A stretch of DNA of 64,000 nucleotides from Conexibacter sp. SYSU D00693 (GTDB taxonomy: Bacteria; Actinomycetota; Thermoleophilia; Solirubrobacterales; Solirubrobacteraceae). Of the stretch, positions 33,148 through 41,523 are shown one piece after another (positions within the stretch are counted from its first letter, which is position 1; each line of letters opens with the position of its first letter). The DNA lies in the NCBI RefSeq assembly GCF_017084525.1, contig NZ_CP070950.1, positions 806,001 to 870,000 of the forward strand. Direction: 5' to 3'. The position numbers and the translations under genes were made by a program. Below the pieces are notes generated by a model. The model did no database searches, was not told the origin of the DNA, and saw only the letters and a list, made by a program, of their open reading frames with translations.

Positions 33148-34102
33148 AGGCACGAAGCCGGCGGTCGAGGGCGCCGAGGAGGTCCCCCGTCGCGCGATGC
33201 ACGTCCGACCATCGCACCCGCCACACCTCCCATCCGGCGGCTTCCAGATCGCGCTGCTTGCGAGCGTCGCGCTCCTGGGCGCTGCGGGTGCCGTGGAAGG
33301 CCCGGCTGTCGGCTTCCACGACGAGGCGCCGCGACCTCCAGACCGCGTCGACCTCCCACAACGTCCCCGACGCGCCGGCGGCGTGGCGGTTGAAGCGCGG
33401 CATCTCCCTCAGTGCAGAGCCCTCGAGCAGCTCCCGAAGCCGCTCCTCGAGGATCGAGCGCAGGATGTCCGGGTCGTCGGTGAGCTGGCTCACGGCGCGG
33501 CGCAGCCGTCGGGCGCCGCGGTGCCCGCGCGACCGATCGAGCAGCTCGGCGATCGCGGCTCCGTCGAACAGCTGCTCGCGGACCGTGGCCTCGCAGGCGG
33601 CGGTGAGGAGGGAAGGCCGGACGCGCTCGGCGAGGTCCAGCAGCGTGCGAGCGACGGAGGTGCACGGGATCCCGTCGCGCTCCGTGCGGTCCTGGGGCGG
33701 GAGCTCGCGCACGCACACGCGCAAGCCCGCGCGTCGCCGGGCACGTTCGACCGGGACGGTGATGTCCACCACCGTCTCCGGGGCGCGACCCAGCGCCCAC
33801 AGCGCGGCGGCCGTCCGGTGGCTGAGCACGGCGTCGTCGCCGCCGGCGAGCACCGCGGCGGTCCACGGGCCTCGCGGGTGGACCGCGTCGTGGCCCACGC
33901 CGTAGATGCCGAAGTGCCGCGGCCGGAGGGAGCCGCTCTTGAGGCGACTCTCGATGGTGGTCTCCGGGAGTCCCAGCTCCAGGAGCTGCTCGCGGGAGAT
34001 CGAGCCCCTCTGGAGGGTGGCCAGGCCCGCGATCTGGTGATCGCGTCCCTGAGCCTGTCGATTCCGGTCTGGGGCGCCGGAGACTGCAGGGTCGCGGTCC
34101 AT
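33146..34102 (-). CDS. AbiEi-like/DUF559 endonuclease-domain protein bounded by palindromic repeats
   Basis: 318 residues. Residues about 24-75 resemble the winged-helix opening of AbiEi antitoxin-like proteins (IAGLATLQRGSISREQLLELG, HFGIYGVGHDAV). The middle (RTLLDLAERVRPSLLTAACEATV) is also typical of that group. The C-terminus is a DUF559/Vsr-like nuclease fold: LWEVDAVWRSRRLVVEADS (with the acidic residue of a PD-(D/E)XK site), then RKQRDLEAAGWEVWRVRWSDV. No AbiEii toxin is adjacent. The only usable ATG (34102) lies at the outer edge of repeat copy C, so the first 23 residues are encoded by the repeat. The stop codon overlaps copy B. Function in vivo is unknown. Confidence 0.75.
   Translation of the reverse strand: MDRDPAVSGAPDRNRQAQGRDHQIAGLATLQRGSISREQLLELGLPETTIESRLKSGSLRPRHFGIYGVGHDAVHPRGPWTAAVLAGGDDAVLSHRTAAALWALGRAPETVVDITVPVERARRRAGLRVCVRELPPQDRTERDGIPCTSVARTLLDLAERVRPSLLTAACEATVREQLFDGAAIAELLDRSRGHRGARRLRRAVSQLTDDPDILRSILEERLRELLEGSALREMPRFNRHAAGASGTLWEVDAVWRSRRLVVEADSRAFHGTRSAQERDARKQRDLEAAGWEVWRVRWSDVHRATGDLLGALDRRLRA
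34054..34090. repeat. Dispersed palindromic repeat, copy C (degenerate, coding)
   Basis: CCTGTCGATTCCGG (34054-34067) faces CCGGAGACTGCAGG (34077-34090) as an imperfect palindrome. The right flank GGGTCGCGG matches copy D's flank closely. The outer end CAGGGTCGCGGT (34087-34098) is the perfect inverse of ACCGCGACCCTG at copy B. It encodes the N-terminus of the DUF559 protein. Confidence 0.65.
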
Positions 34103-34166
34103 GCCGCGATGGTCGCCGCCCGCGCGTCACACCTCACCACCCGCCCGCGACGCCCCGTGCGCGACG

Positions 34167-34616
34167 ATGCGACGCGTGCGTCGCGTCCTCACCACCGTCC
34201 TCCCCGTCGCGGTGCTGGCGATCGCGGTGGCGGTCGGCGCAGCGCTGGTGCTCGCCGGGCGCGACGACGACGCGACCGCGGGCGACCGGGGCGCCACCGG
34301 GCCGGGCACCGCGAGGACCACGACACCACCGCCCCGGTTGGACGCCACCCTGCGGCGCGGCAGCGTCGTCCTCCTCACGACGACCAGGCAGGACGTCGCG
34401 CTGCTGCGCACCCTGGCGACGGAGGTCGCCGGGACGGCCGACCCGACGCCCGCGCTGGAGACCGCCGGCCAGGCGGTCGTCGTCCGGCAGACCACCGCCC
34501 TGCTCCCCGCGCGCGTCGTCGCGCTCAGCGCCACGCGCGAGCTGCGCGCCGCGTCACCGACCGACCCCGCGCTGCGCACGTTCGCCGAGGCGCACCTCGG
34601 CCGCCCCGCGCGCTAG
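34167..34616 (+). CDS. Membrane-anchored hypothetical protein
   Basis: 149 residues. An N-terminal basic stretch and one transmembrane helix (about residues 8-30) are followed by a low-complexity acidic/threonine linker. A small extracytoplasmic domain comes last (VVLLTTTRQDVALLRTLATEV, then AVVVRQTTALLPARVVALS). I recognise no family. ATG 34167 gives a good membrane anchor. Its stop shares CTAG (34613-34616) with the convergent nadE gene. Confidence 0.65.
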   Translation: MRRVRRVLTTVLPVAVLAIAVAVGAALVLAGRDDDATAGDRGATGPGTARTTTPPPRLDATLRRGSVVLLTTTRQDVALLRTLATEVAGTADPTPALETAGQAVVVRQTTALLPARVVALSATRELRAASPTDPALRTFAEAHLGRPAR

Positions 34617-36646
34617 TCCAGCGTCCAGCGCTCGAGGTCGGCGAGCCAGGCCGTCGCGCTGGAGTCCGACGGCGCGCGCCAGTCCCCGCGCGGGGAGAGC
34701 GAGCCGCCGGCCGAGACCTTCGGCCCGTTGGGCAGCGCCGAGCGCTTGAACTGCGCGAAGCCGAAGAACCGCTTGCAGAAGACCTCGAGCCATCGCCGGA
34801 TCTCGGGCAGGTCGTAGGCCGCGCGCTTGGCCTCCGGGAAGCCGGGCGGCCAGTCGCCCGCCGCGGCGTCGCGCCACGCGTGCCACGCGAGGAAGGCGAT
34901 CTTCGTCGGGCGCAGGCCGAAGCGCAGCGTGTAGAAGAGCGTGAAGTCCTGGAGGGCGTAGGGGCCGATCCTCGACTCGGTGGACTGCAGCTCGTCGCCC
35001 GGCACGAGCTCGGGGCTGATCTCCGTGTCGAGGATCGCCGTGAGCGTCTCGCCGACCTCGTCCTCGAACTGCCCGGTCGCGACGACCCAGCGGATGAGGT
35101 GCTGGATGAACGTCTTGGGGACGCCGGCGTTGACGTTGTAGTGGGACATCTGGTCCCCGACGCCGTACGTCGCCCACCCCAGCGCGAGCTCCGAGAGGTC
35201 GCCCGTCCCGAGGACGATGCCGCCGCGCTGGTTGGCCGCCCGGAAGAGGTAGTCCGTGCGCAGGCCGGCCTGGACGTTCTCGAACGTCACGTCGTAGACC
35301 TCCTCGCCGCGCGCGTACGGGTGGTCGAGGTTCTCGAGCATCAGCTCCGCGGTGGAGGTGATGTCGAGCTCCTGCGCCGTGATCCCCAGCGCCTCCATGA
35401 GCCGGTGGGCGTTGGTCTTCGTCCCCGAGCTCGTCGCGAAGCCCGGCATCGTGAAGCCCAGGATGTCGCTGCGCGGCCGCCCGAGGCGGTCCATCGCCTT
35501 GGCCGCGACGATGAGCGCGTGGGTGGAGTCCAGGCCGCCCGAGACGCCGATGACGATCTTCGGGTCGCCGATCGCCCGCAGCCGCTGCTCGAGCCCCGAG
35601 ACCTGGATGTTGTAGGCCTCGTAGCAGTCCTCGTCGAGGCGCTCGCGGTCGGCCGGCACGAACGGGAAGCGCTCGACGCGCCGGCGCAGGCCGAGGTCGC
35701 CGCCGGGCGGCGACAGGGTGAAGCGCACCGTCCGCAACTCCGACGTCCGCGCGGCGTGGGTGCGGCGGTTGTCGTCGAAGGTCCCCATCCGCACGCGCTC
35801 CTGGCAGAGGCGGTCGAGGTCGACGTCGACGACCGTCGCGCGCTCGCCCTGCGGGAAGCGCTCGGTGCAGTCGAGCAGCACGCCGTTCTCGTAGACCATC
35901 GTCTGGCCGTCCCAGGAGAGGTCGGTCGTCGACTCGCCCTCCCCCGCCGCGGCGTACACGTACGCCGCGAGGCAGCGCGAGGACTGCGCGCGGCAGAGCA
36001 GGTGGCGGTCGCGCGAGCGCCCGACGGTGATCGGGCTGCCCGAGAGGTTCACGAGCACCGTCGCGCCCGCCAGCGCCGCCTCCGCGCTCGGCGGCACCGG
36101 CACCCACAGGTCCTCGCAGACCTCGACGTGGACGACGAGCCCGCGGACGTCCTCGGCCGCGAAGAGCAGGTCGGGCCCGAACGGCAGCTCCGTGCCGAGC
36201 AGCCGGATCGTCCCGCCGCGCTCGTCGTCGCCCGCGGCCATCTGCCGGGCCTCGTAGAACTCGCGGTAGGTCGGCAGGTAGGACTTCGGGACGACGCCCA
36301 GGATCGCCCCGCGGTGCACGACGACCGCGCAGTTGTAGATGCGGTTGCGGTGGCGCAGCGGCGCGCCGACGACGAGCACCGGCAGCAGGTCGGCCGAGCC
36401 GTCGACCACGGCCTGCAGCGCCTCCTCCACCCCGTCCAGGACGGTGTCCTGCAGCAGCAGGTCCTCGATCGAGTAGCCCGTGAGGCCCAGCTCGGTGAAC
36501 GCCGCGAGGGCCACGCCGTCCTCGTGGCAGGCCCGGGCCTGGCGCAGGATCGCCTCGGCGTTGGCGGCGGGGTCGGCGATCGCGATCGGCCCGGTGCAGG
36601 CCGCGACGCGGGCGAAGCCGTGCTCGTACAGGTTGGGGAAGTCCAT
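34613..36646 (-). CDS. nadE: Glutamine-dependent NAD+ synthetase
   Basis: 677 residues, the long two-domain form. The N-terminal nitrilase-type glutaminase has FTELGLTGYS (Glu about 51), VPKSYLPTYREFYE (Lys about 120) and VEVCEDLWVP (Cys about 176). The C-terminal synthetase has the PP-loop GVSGGLDSTHAL (about 365) and GTGDLSELALGW. It converts nicotinate adenine dinucleotide to NAD+ using glutamine and ATP. Monocistronic. It converges with the small membrane protein gene and is preceded by TAGGAC 10 nt before the ATG. Confidence 0.95.
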   Translation of the reverse strand: MDFPNLYEHGFARVAACTGPIAIADPAANAEAILRQARACHEDGVALAAFTELGLTGYSIEDLLLQDTVLDGVEEALQAVVDGSADLLPVLVVGAPLRHRNRIYNCAVVVHRGAILGVVPKSYLPTYREFYEARQMAAGDDERGGTIRLLGTELPFGPDLLFAAEDVRGLVVHVEVCEDLWVPVPPSAEAALAGATVLVNLSGSPITVGRSRDRHLLCRAQSSRCLAAYVYAAAGEGESTTDLSWDGQTMVYENGVLLDCTERFPQGERATVVDVDLDRLCQERVRMGTFDDNRRTHAARTSELRTVRFTLSPPGGDLGLRRRVERFPFVPADRERLDEDCYEAYNIQVSGLEQRLRAIGDPKIVIGVSGGLDSTHALIVAAKAMDRLGRPRSDILGFTMPGFATSSGTKTNAHRLMEALGITAQELDITSTAELMLENLDHPYARGEEVYDVTFENVQAGLRTDYLFRAANQRGGIVLGTGDLSELALGWATYGVGDQMSHYNVNAGVPKTFIQHLIRWVVATGQFEDEVGETLTAILDTEISPELVPGDELQSTESRIGPYALQDFTLFYTLRFGLRPTKIAFLAWHAWRDAAAGDWPPGFPEAKRAAYDLPEIRRWLEVFCKRFFGFAQFKRSALPNGPKVSAGGSLSPRGDWRAPSDSSATAWLADLERWTLD

Positions 36647-36676
36647 GCGCAGCGCCGTCCTACCCCCGTCGCGCGC

Positions 36677-37081
36677 CTACCGGACGGCGATCGTCATCCG
36701 CACGAGGGCGCAGAGGCGGTCCTGGTCGTCGGTGACCTCGACCTCCCACACCCACGTCGTGCGCCCGCGGTGGCGCGGGCGCGCCACCAGGTTCACGCGG
36801 CCGTCGAAGATCGGCCGCACGAACGACGTCTGGTTGCTCAGCCCCTGCGCGGTCTTGCCGTCCGCCGCGACGGCGTAGTACGTCGCCATGGACGTCGTCG
36901 ACTCGGCCATCGACGCGAACAGGCCGCCGTGCACGAGGCCCGCGGGCTGCTTGTGGCGGTCCTCCACGTCCACGTGCGCGCGCAGCACCATGTCGTCGTC
37001 GATCGAGTCGACCACGAGGCCGTAGAGGCCGTCGAAGCCCTGGTCCATCACGATCGGGAACTGCAGGTCCGTCGCCGCCAT
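36677..37081 (-). CDS. PaaI-like hotdog thioesterase
   Basis: 134 residues of single hotdog fold: HKQPAGLVHGGLFASMAESTTS is the characteristic helix and active-site region. GLSNQTSFVRPIFDG and VWEVEVTDDQDRLCAL follow. It probably hydrolyses acyl- or aryl-CoA thioesters in the cytosol. ATG 37081 is preferred over ATG 37090, because TAGGGT (37094-37089 on this strand) lies exactly 7 nt before it and would overlap the longer start. Divergent from the anti-sigma-like gene. Confidence 0.88.
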   Translation of the reverse strand: MAATDLQFPIVMDQGFDGLYGLVVDSIDDDMVLRAHVDVEDRHKQPAGLVHGGLFASMAESTTSMATYYAVAADGKTAQGLSNQTSFVRPIFDGRVNLVARPRHRGRTTWVWEVEVTDDQDRLCALVRMTIAVR

Positions 37082-37124
37082 GTGCGGCACCCTAGCCGCC
37101 GACGCCTATAGCCTCCCCGAGCCG

Positions 37125-38123
37125 ATGGCCCGCTTCGACTCCCTGCCCGCCGACCAGAAGGCCGTGCTGCAGCTCCTGCTCAAGCAGGGCAAGACGTACG
37201 ACGACCTGTCCGGCCTCCTGCGGACGACGCCCGAGGCGGTGCGCGACCGCGCGCTCACGGCGCTCGACACGCTCGGGCCCGAGGACGCGGGCGGGCTCAG
37301 CCCGGAGCGCCAGGACGAGGTGGGCGACTACCTGCTCGGCCAGCAGTCGGCGTCGGGCCGCGCCGCCACGCGCGAGTTCCTCGAGGGCTCGGCCGGCGGG
37401 CGCGCCTGGGCGCGCGCCGTGGCCGGTGAGCTGCGCGACCTCGCCGGCGACGCGCTGCCGGAGATCCCGGCCGACCGCGTCGAGACCGAAGAGGCCTTCG
37501 ACGCCCTCAGCGCCCGCAAGCGCGTGCGCGCGGAGAACGAGCGCAAGTCGCGCACCGGCGGCTACGTCCTGCTCGGGGCCGTCGCGATCGGCCTGACCCT
37601 CGTCATCCTCCTGCTCACCGGCGCGATCGGCGGCGACGACGACGACGGCGGCAACCAGGCCGGCACGGGCACGACGACCACGGCCGCCCAGCCGAAGATC
37701 GACGCGCAGATCAACCTCCAGCCGACGGGCTCCACCTCCAAGGACGCGCTCGGCGTCGCCAACGTCGTCTCCCAGGACGGCCAGCGCGCGCTCGCCGTCA
37801 TCGCCCAGGGCCTGTCGGCCAGCCCGTACTACGCCGTCTGGCTCTACAACAGCCCGTCGCAGGCGCAGTTCCTCGGCTACGCCCCGCCCGTCGAGGGCTC
37901 GGGCGACGCCCGGGGCCGCCTGCAGGGCCTCGCCGGCCTGCCGGAGAACGCCGAGTCCTACCGCGAGCTCGTCGTCGCCCGCCAGCCGGCGAGCAGCGGC
38001 GACCAGCAGCAGTCGCCCACCCGTCCGGGGACGATCGTCCTGCGCGGCCAGTTCCGCACCACGGGCGGCACGGGCGCGGGCGGCGGCGCGGCGACCACGC
38101 CGCAGACGACGACCGGCGGCTAG
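37125..38123 (+). CDS. Membrane protein joining a sigma-4-like helix-turn-helix to an RskA-like domain
   Basis: 332 residues. Residues about 7-50 (LPADQKAVLQLLLKQGKTYDDL, then TTPEAVRDRALTALDTLG) read like sigma region 4 or a small helix-turn-helix. A helical cytosolic region follows. A single transmembrane helix (about 148-168) is followed by an acidic DDDDGG stretch and a Thr-rich linker. The outer part (ALAVIAQGLSASPYYAVWLYN, then GRLQGLAGLPENAESYRELVV) resembles the C-terminal domain of anti-sigma-K factors (RskA). It may therefore be a membrane anti-sigma or sigma/anti-sigma hybrid. TATAGC lies 12 nt before the ATG. Its stop shares CTAG with the next gene. Confidence 0.6.
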   Translation: MARFDSLPADQKAVLQLLLKQGKTYDDLSGLLRTTPEAVRDRALTALDTLGPEDAGGLSPERQDEVGDYLLGQQSASGRAATREFLEGSAGGRAWARAVAGELRDLAGDALPEIPADRVETEEAFDALSARKRVRAENERKSRTGGYVLLGAVAIGLTLVILLLTGAIGGDDDDGGNQAGTGTTTTAAQPKIDAQINLQPTGSTSKDALGVANVVSQDGQRALAVIAQGLSASPYYAVWLYNSPSQAQFLGYAPPVEGSGDARGRLQGLAGLPENAESYRELVVARQPASSGDQQQSPTRPGTIVLRGQFRTTGGTGAGGGAATTPQTTTGG

Positions 38124-39817
38124 ACCGCCCGGGCCGGGGTCGGCGCGCCCGCGCCGACCTCGCCACCCACCGACGGGATCAGCTTCCCCGGGTTGAGGAT
38201 CCCGACCGGGTCGAGCTCGCGCTTGAGCGCGTGCAGGGCGGCCACCCCCGCCTCGCCGACCTCGGCGGGCATCCACGCCGCGTGGTCGCGCCCCACGGCG
38301 TGGTGGTGGGTGATCGTGCCGCGGTGCGCGACGATCGCGTCGCACGCGTCGGCCTTGATGCGCCGCCACTGGTCGAGCTCGCCGCCGCGGTCCTGGCGGG
38401 CCAGGAACGTGAAGTACAGCGAGGCGCCGCTGCCGTAGAGGTGCGAGATGTGGCAGGCCACGAGCGGGCAGTGGCGGCGCAGCGCGTCGCCGACGGCCCG
38501 GTGCAGCTCGTGGAGGTCCGACCACTGCGCCGCGGTCTCGAGCGTCTCGACGAGCACGCCGCGCGCGAGGAGGTCGTCGCGCAGGTAGGGCGCGTGGAAG
38601 CGACCGCGCTCCCACGAGCGCCCCGCGCCCTGGCCGAGGCCCGCCGCGCCGTGGTCACGCAGCACCGGCAGCGCGGCCTGGCGGCGCGCGTGGACCGTCG
38701 CCTCCGTGCCCTCCCAGCCGAGGATCGCCAGGCAGCCGCCGCGCACGCGGCGTGCGCCGAGGTACGCGTCCAGCGCGCGCCCCTTCACGCCGCCGGTGCC
38801 CGACAGGGCGAGGTTCATCTCCGTCTCGCGCTCGTCGCTGAGCCGGGCGATCGTCGGGGCGATCGCGCTCTGCTCGAGCTCGCGGAAGCATGCGGCGCCC
38901 GCGCGGAAGTCGGGGAAGACCCACGCCTCGTAGCGGCGCTCGGCCGGCAGCGGCGCGACGCGCAGGGCCGCCTGGGTGATGACGCCGAACGCGCCCTCGG
39001 AGCCGACGAGCGTCTCGCGCAGGCCCGGGCCCGCGGCGCTCGCCGGCAGCGGCGGGAGGTCGAGCTCGGCCGCCGGCGCGGCGAGGCGCAGGCCGAGGAC
39101 GAGCTCGTCGATGCGCCCGTAGCCCGTGGAGGCCTGGCCGGCCGAGCGCGTGGCGACGAAGCCGCCGACGGTCGCGTACTCGAAGGACTGCGGGACGTGG
39201 CCCAGGGTGAAGCCGCGGGGGTTGAGCAGGCGCTCGGCCTCCGGACCACGCAGGCCGGGCTCGAGCACCGCGGTGCGCGACCCCTCGTCGAGCGACACGA
39301 GGCCGGTCATGCGACCGAGGTCGAGCGCGACGACCGCGTCGAAGCCGCCGCGCAGGGGCTCGACGCCGCCGACGACCGACGTGCCGCCGCCGAACGGGAC
39401 GACCGCGACGCCCGCCGCGGCGCATGCCTCGAGGACGCCCCGGACCTCCGCGTGGCTGCCCGGGAGGACGACGGCGTCCGGCGCGCCCTCGGCGTCGCCG
39501 GCCCGCTGGCGCACGAGGTCCGGGTAGGACTTGCCCGCCGCATGCAGGACGCGCGCCTCGCGGTCGTCGCGCACGTGCACGTCGCCCACGACCTCGCGCA
39601 GCGCGGCCCGCGCCTCGGAGGCCAGCGCCGCGGGGCCGAGGCGCACCTCGTCGAGGCCGACCGGTGGTCGCGGCGCGTCGAGGGGTCCGTCGAGGACGCC
39701 CTCGAGCCACGACACGGCGTGCGCCGGCGGCGGCGCGTCGTGGGCCCGGTCGCCCCAGCCCCACCAGCGGGAGGTGCGCGGGATGCCCGCGTGCCGGTCG
39801 CCGTCAGCCGTCGCCAT
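38120..39817 (-). CDS. FAD-binding oxidase of the AGPS-like (VAO) family
   Basis: 565 residues. The opening IPRTSRWWGWGD is typical of alkyldihydroxyacetonephosphate-synthase-like proteins. The FAD domain follows: VVPFGGGTSVVGGVEP, GLRGPEAERLLNPRGFTLGHVPQSFEYATVGG (a long characteristic block) and GSEGAFGVITQA. The C-terminal THHHAVGRDHA motif (about residue 498) matches the AGPS active-site histidines, and GILNPGKLIP closes the fold. It could make ether lipids or oxidise a hydroxy acid. It overlaps the SRPBCC gene by 14 nt. Confidence 0.85.
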   Translation of the reverse strand: MATADGDRHAGIPRTSRWWGWGDRAHDAPPPAHAVSWLEGVLDGPLDAPRPPVGLDEVRLGPAALASEARAALREVVGDVHVRDDREARVLHAAGKSYPDLVRQRAGDAEGAPDAVVLPGSHAEVRGVLEACAAAGVAVVPFGGGTSVVGGVEPLRGGFDAVVALDLGRMTGLVSLDEGSRTAVLEPGLRGPEAERLLNPRGFTLGHVPQSFEYATVGGFVATRSAGQASTGYGRIDELVLGLRLAAPAAELDLPPLPASAAGPGLRETLVGSEGAFGVITQAALRVAPLPAERRYEAWVFPDFRAGAACFRELEQSAIAPTIARLSDERETEMNLALSGTGGVKGRALDAYLGARRVRGGCLAILGWEGTEATVHARRQAALPVLRDHGAAGLGQGAGRSWERGRFHAPYLRDDLLARGVLVETLETAAQWSDLHELHRAVGDALRRHCPLVACHISHLYGSGASLYFTFLARQDRGGELDQWRRIKADACDAIVAHRGTITHHHAVGRDHAAWMPAEVGEAGVAALHALKRELDPVGILNPGKLIPSVGGEVGAGAPTPARAV

Positions 39818-40247
39818 GGATCCTCGTCAACCCCGCAAGTGCGTCGTCCAGCTGCTTGCGCGCCGCGGCGCGCACCATGAAGCCCCCGAAGCGCGAGAAC
39901 CCGCGGAGCCGCTGCTCCAGCGCGAGCTCCACGCGCGTCCCACCGCCTTCGGCCGCCTCGAGCGCCACCGAGGTGCGCGACTCGGCGAGCACGCGCTCGA
40001 ACGGCGTGCCCTCCGTGTGCTGGCGCCAGGCGATCCGCGTCGGCGCCTCGCGCTCGAGCAGGGCGAAGTCCGCGCGGACCGTCGCGCCCTTGTCGGAGCG
40101 CAGGACCTCGGTGAAGCCCGTGTCGTCGACGCCCTCGACGCGCGCGACGCGCGGCCACCAGCGCGCGAGGTGGTGCGGGTCGCCGACCGTGCGCCACACG
40201 CGGTCCACGTCCGCCGCGACGACGACGCTGCGCCGGGCCTTCGGCAT
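39804..40247 (-). CDS. SRPBCC/START-like ligand-binding protein
   Basis: 147 residues of the polyketide cyclase/Bet v1-like fold. Typical strands are RRSVVVAADVDRVWRTVGDP then HHLARWWPRVARVEGV, with a C-terminal helix (FMVRAAARKQLDDALAGL). It probably binds a hydrophobic ligand. Its ATG overlaps the apt stop codon (ATGA at 40247) and its 3' end overlaps the FAD oxidase gene, so all three are translationally coupled. Confidence 0.85.
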   Translation of the reverse strand: MPKARRSVVVAADVDRVWRTVGDPHHLARWWPRVARVEGVDDTGFTEVLRSDKGATVRADFALLEREAPTRIAWRQHTEGTPFERVLAESRTSVALEAAEGGGTRVELALEQRLRGFSRFGGFMVRAAARKQLDDALAGLTRIHGDG

Positions 40248-40783
40248 CACTCCGCCTCGTCGACCAGCAGCGCGTGGACCTCGTGGCCGGCCAGCCGGCC
40301 GCGGCCGCCGAGGAACGCCAGCTCGATGAGGAACGAGCAGCCGACGACCTCGCCGCCGAGCTGCTCGACGAGGTCGCACAGCGCCTTCGCCGTCCCGCCC
40401 GTGGCCAGCAGGTCGTCGTGCACGAGCACGCGCGAGCCGTGGTGCAGCGCGTCGGTGTGGACCTCGAGGGAGTCCGTCCCGTACTCGAGCAGGTACTCGG
40501 CCGAGACGGTCTCCCACGGCAGCTTGCCCGGCTTGCGCGCGAGGACGAAGCCCGCGCCGAGCTCCCGCGCCAGCGCCGGGCCGAGCAGGAAGCCGCGGGC
40601 CTCGGCCCCGAGGACGAGGTCGACCCGCCGCTCGCGCGCCCAGCCGGCCAGCCCGAGGACCGCGGCGTCCAGCGCGGCCGGCTCGGCCATCAGGGGCGTG
40701 ATGTCCCGGAAGACGATCCCCGGCTTGGGGAAGTCGGCGATGTCCCGGATGCGCGACCGCAGGTCGAGGTCCGGCCCGCTCAC
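40247..40783 (-). CDS. apt: Adenine phosphoribosyltransferase
   Basis: 178 residues. The start IRDIADFPKPGIVFRDITPL is the family hallmark. GAEARGFLLGPALA and the PRPP-binding loop VLVHDDLLATGGTAKAL are intact. The enzyme salvages adenine to AMP using PRPP. It overlaps the MerR gene upstream by 4 nt and the SRPBCC gene downstream by 1 nt, so it belongs to the long leftward operon. Confidence 0.95.
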   Translation of the reverse strand: MSGPDLDLRSRIRDIADFPKPGIVFRDITPLMAEPAALDAAVLGLAGWARERRVDLVLGAEARGFLLGPALARELGAGFVLARKPGKLPWETVSAEYLLEYGTDSLEVHTDALHHGSRVLVHDDLLATGGTAKALCDLVEQLGGEVVGCSFLIELAFLGGRGRLAGHEVHALLVDEAE

Positions 40784-41523
40784 CCGACGATCTTGCGCAG
40801 GTCGCGGATGAGCAGCAGGTGCTTGAGGTGCGTCGTCACCGCCGCGAGGTTCTCGAGCGCCTCGACGGCCTCCTTGCGGCGCTCGGCGTTGCGCGAGCGC
40901 AGGGCCGGGGCGAGGATCTGCTGCAGCAGGGCGGCCTCGCGATCGGCGCTCGTGCGGAACGCCCGGAGGTTGCGCCCGCCCACGCCGTAGCGCGCGAGCT
41001 CGGTGACCGCCCGGACGATCTCGCGCTCGGTCTCGTCGAAGAGCTTGACGCCCGAGCGCACCTCGCCGCGGATCACGCCGTACTCCTCGAGCTCGGCGAC
41101 CAGGCGCGGCTCGGCGCGCGTCTCCTCGAGCACCTCCTCGAGCGTGTACTGCGCGCCGCCGCCCGTGATCGAGTGCCGGCGCTTGGTCGCGCGCCGCGCC
41201 GCCTCCGGGGAGACGCCGTCGTCGGCCGCCGGCACCTCGGCGCTGGCCTCGGCCGCGCGCCCCGCCGCGAGCTCCTGGCGGATGACGCGCAGCGGCAGGA
41301 ACTCGTCGCGCTGCAGGCGCAGGATCGTGCGCAGCCGGGCGACGTCGGTGCTCGTGTACAGGCGGTAGCCGCCCGCGGTCCGCCTCGGGGCCAGGAGCTT
41401 CTGGTCCTCGAGGTAGCGGATCTTCGAGATGGAGATGTCGGGGAACTCCTGGGCCAGCGCCTTGCAGACGGCCCCGATCGTCATCGCCTTCTCGCGTACG
41501 GGCGGCGGCTCCTGCACGGCCAT
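40780..41523 (-). CDS. MerR-family regulator (FtsR-like)
   Basis: 247 residues. The N-terminal MerR winged helix is MTIGAVCKALAQEF, SISKIRYLEDQKLLAP, GGYRLYTSTDVARLRTIL. The dimer helix and a helical C-terminal domain follow (EREIVRAVTELARYGVGGRNLRAFR). Placement next to an FHA gene matches the garA-ftsR arrangement of other actinobacteria, where the regulator controls ftsZ and cell division. No cysteine-metal site is seen. It abuts the FHA gene (shared base at 41523) and apt (4-nt overlap). Confidence 0.85.
   Translation of the reverse strand: MAVQEPPPVREKAMTIGAVCKALAQEFPDISISKIRYLEDQKLLAPRRTAGGYRLYTSTDVARLRTILRLQRDEFLPLRVIRQELAAGRAAEASAEVPAADDGVSPEAARRATKRRHSITGGGAQYTLEEVLEETRAEPRLVAELEEYGVIRGEVRSGVKLFDETEREIVRAVTELARYGVGGRNLRAFRTSADREAALLQQILAPALRSRNAERRKEAVEALENLAAVTTHLKHLLLIRDLRKIVG

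Noticed and set aside
33146-34102. A complete AbiE toxin-antitoxin system
   Set aside because: No AbiEii-type nucleotidyltransferase toxin is adjacent; only the AbiEi-like/DUF559 component is present.
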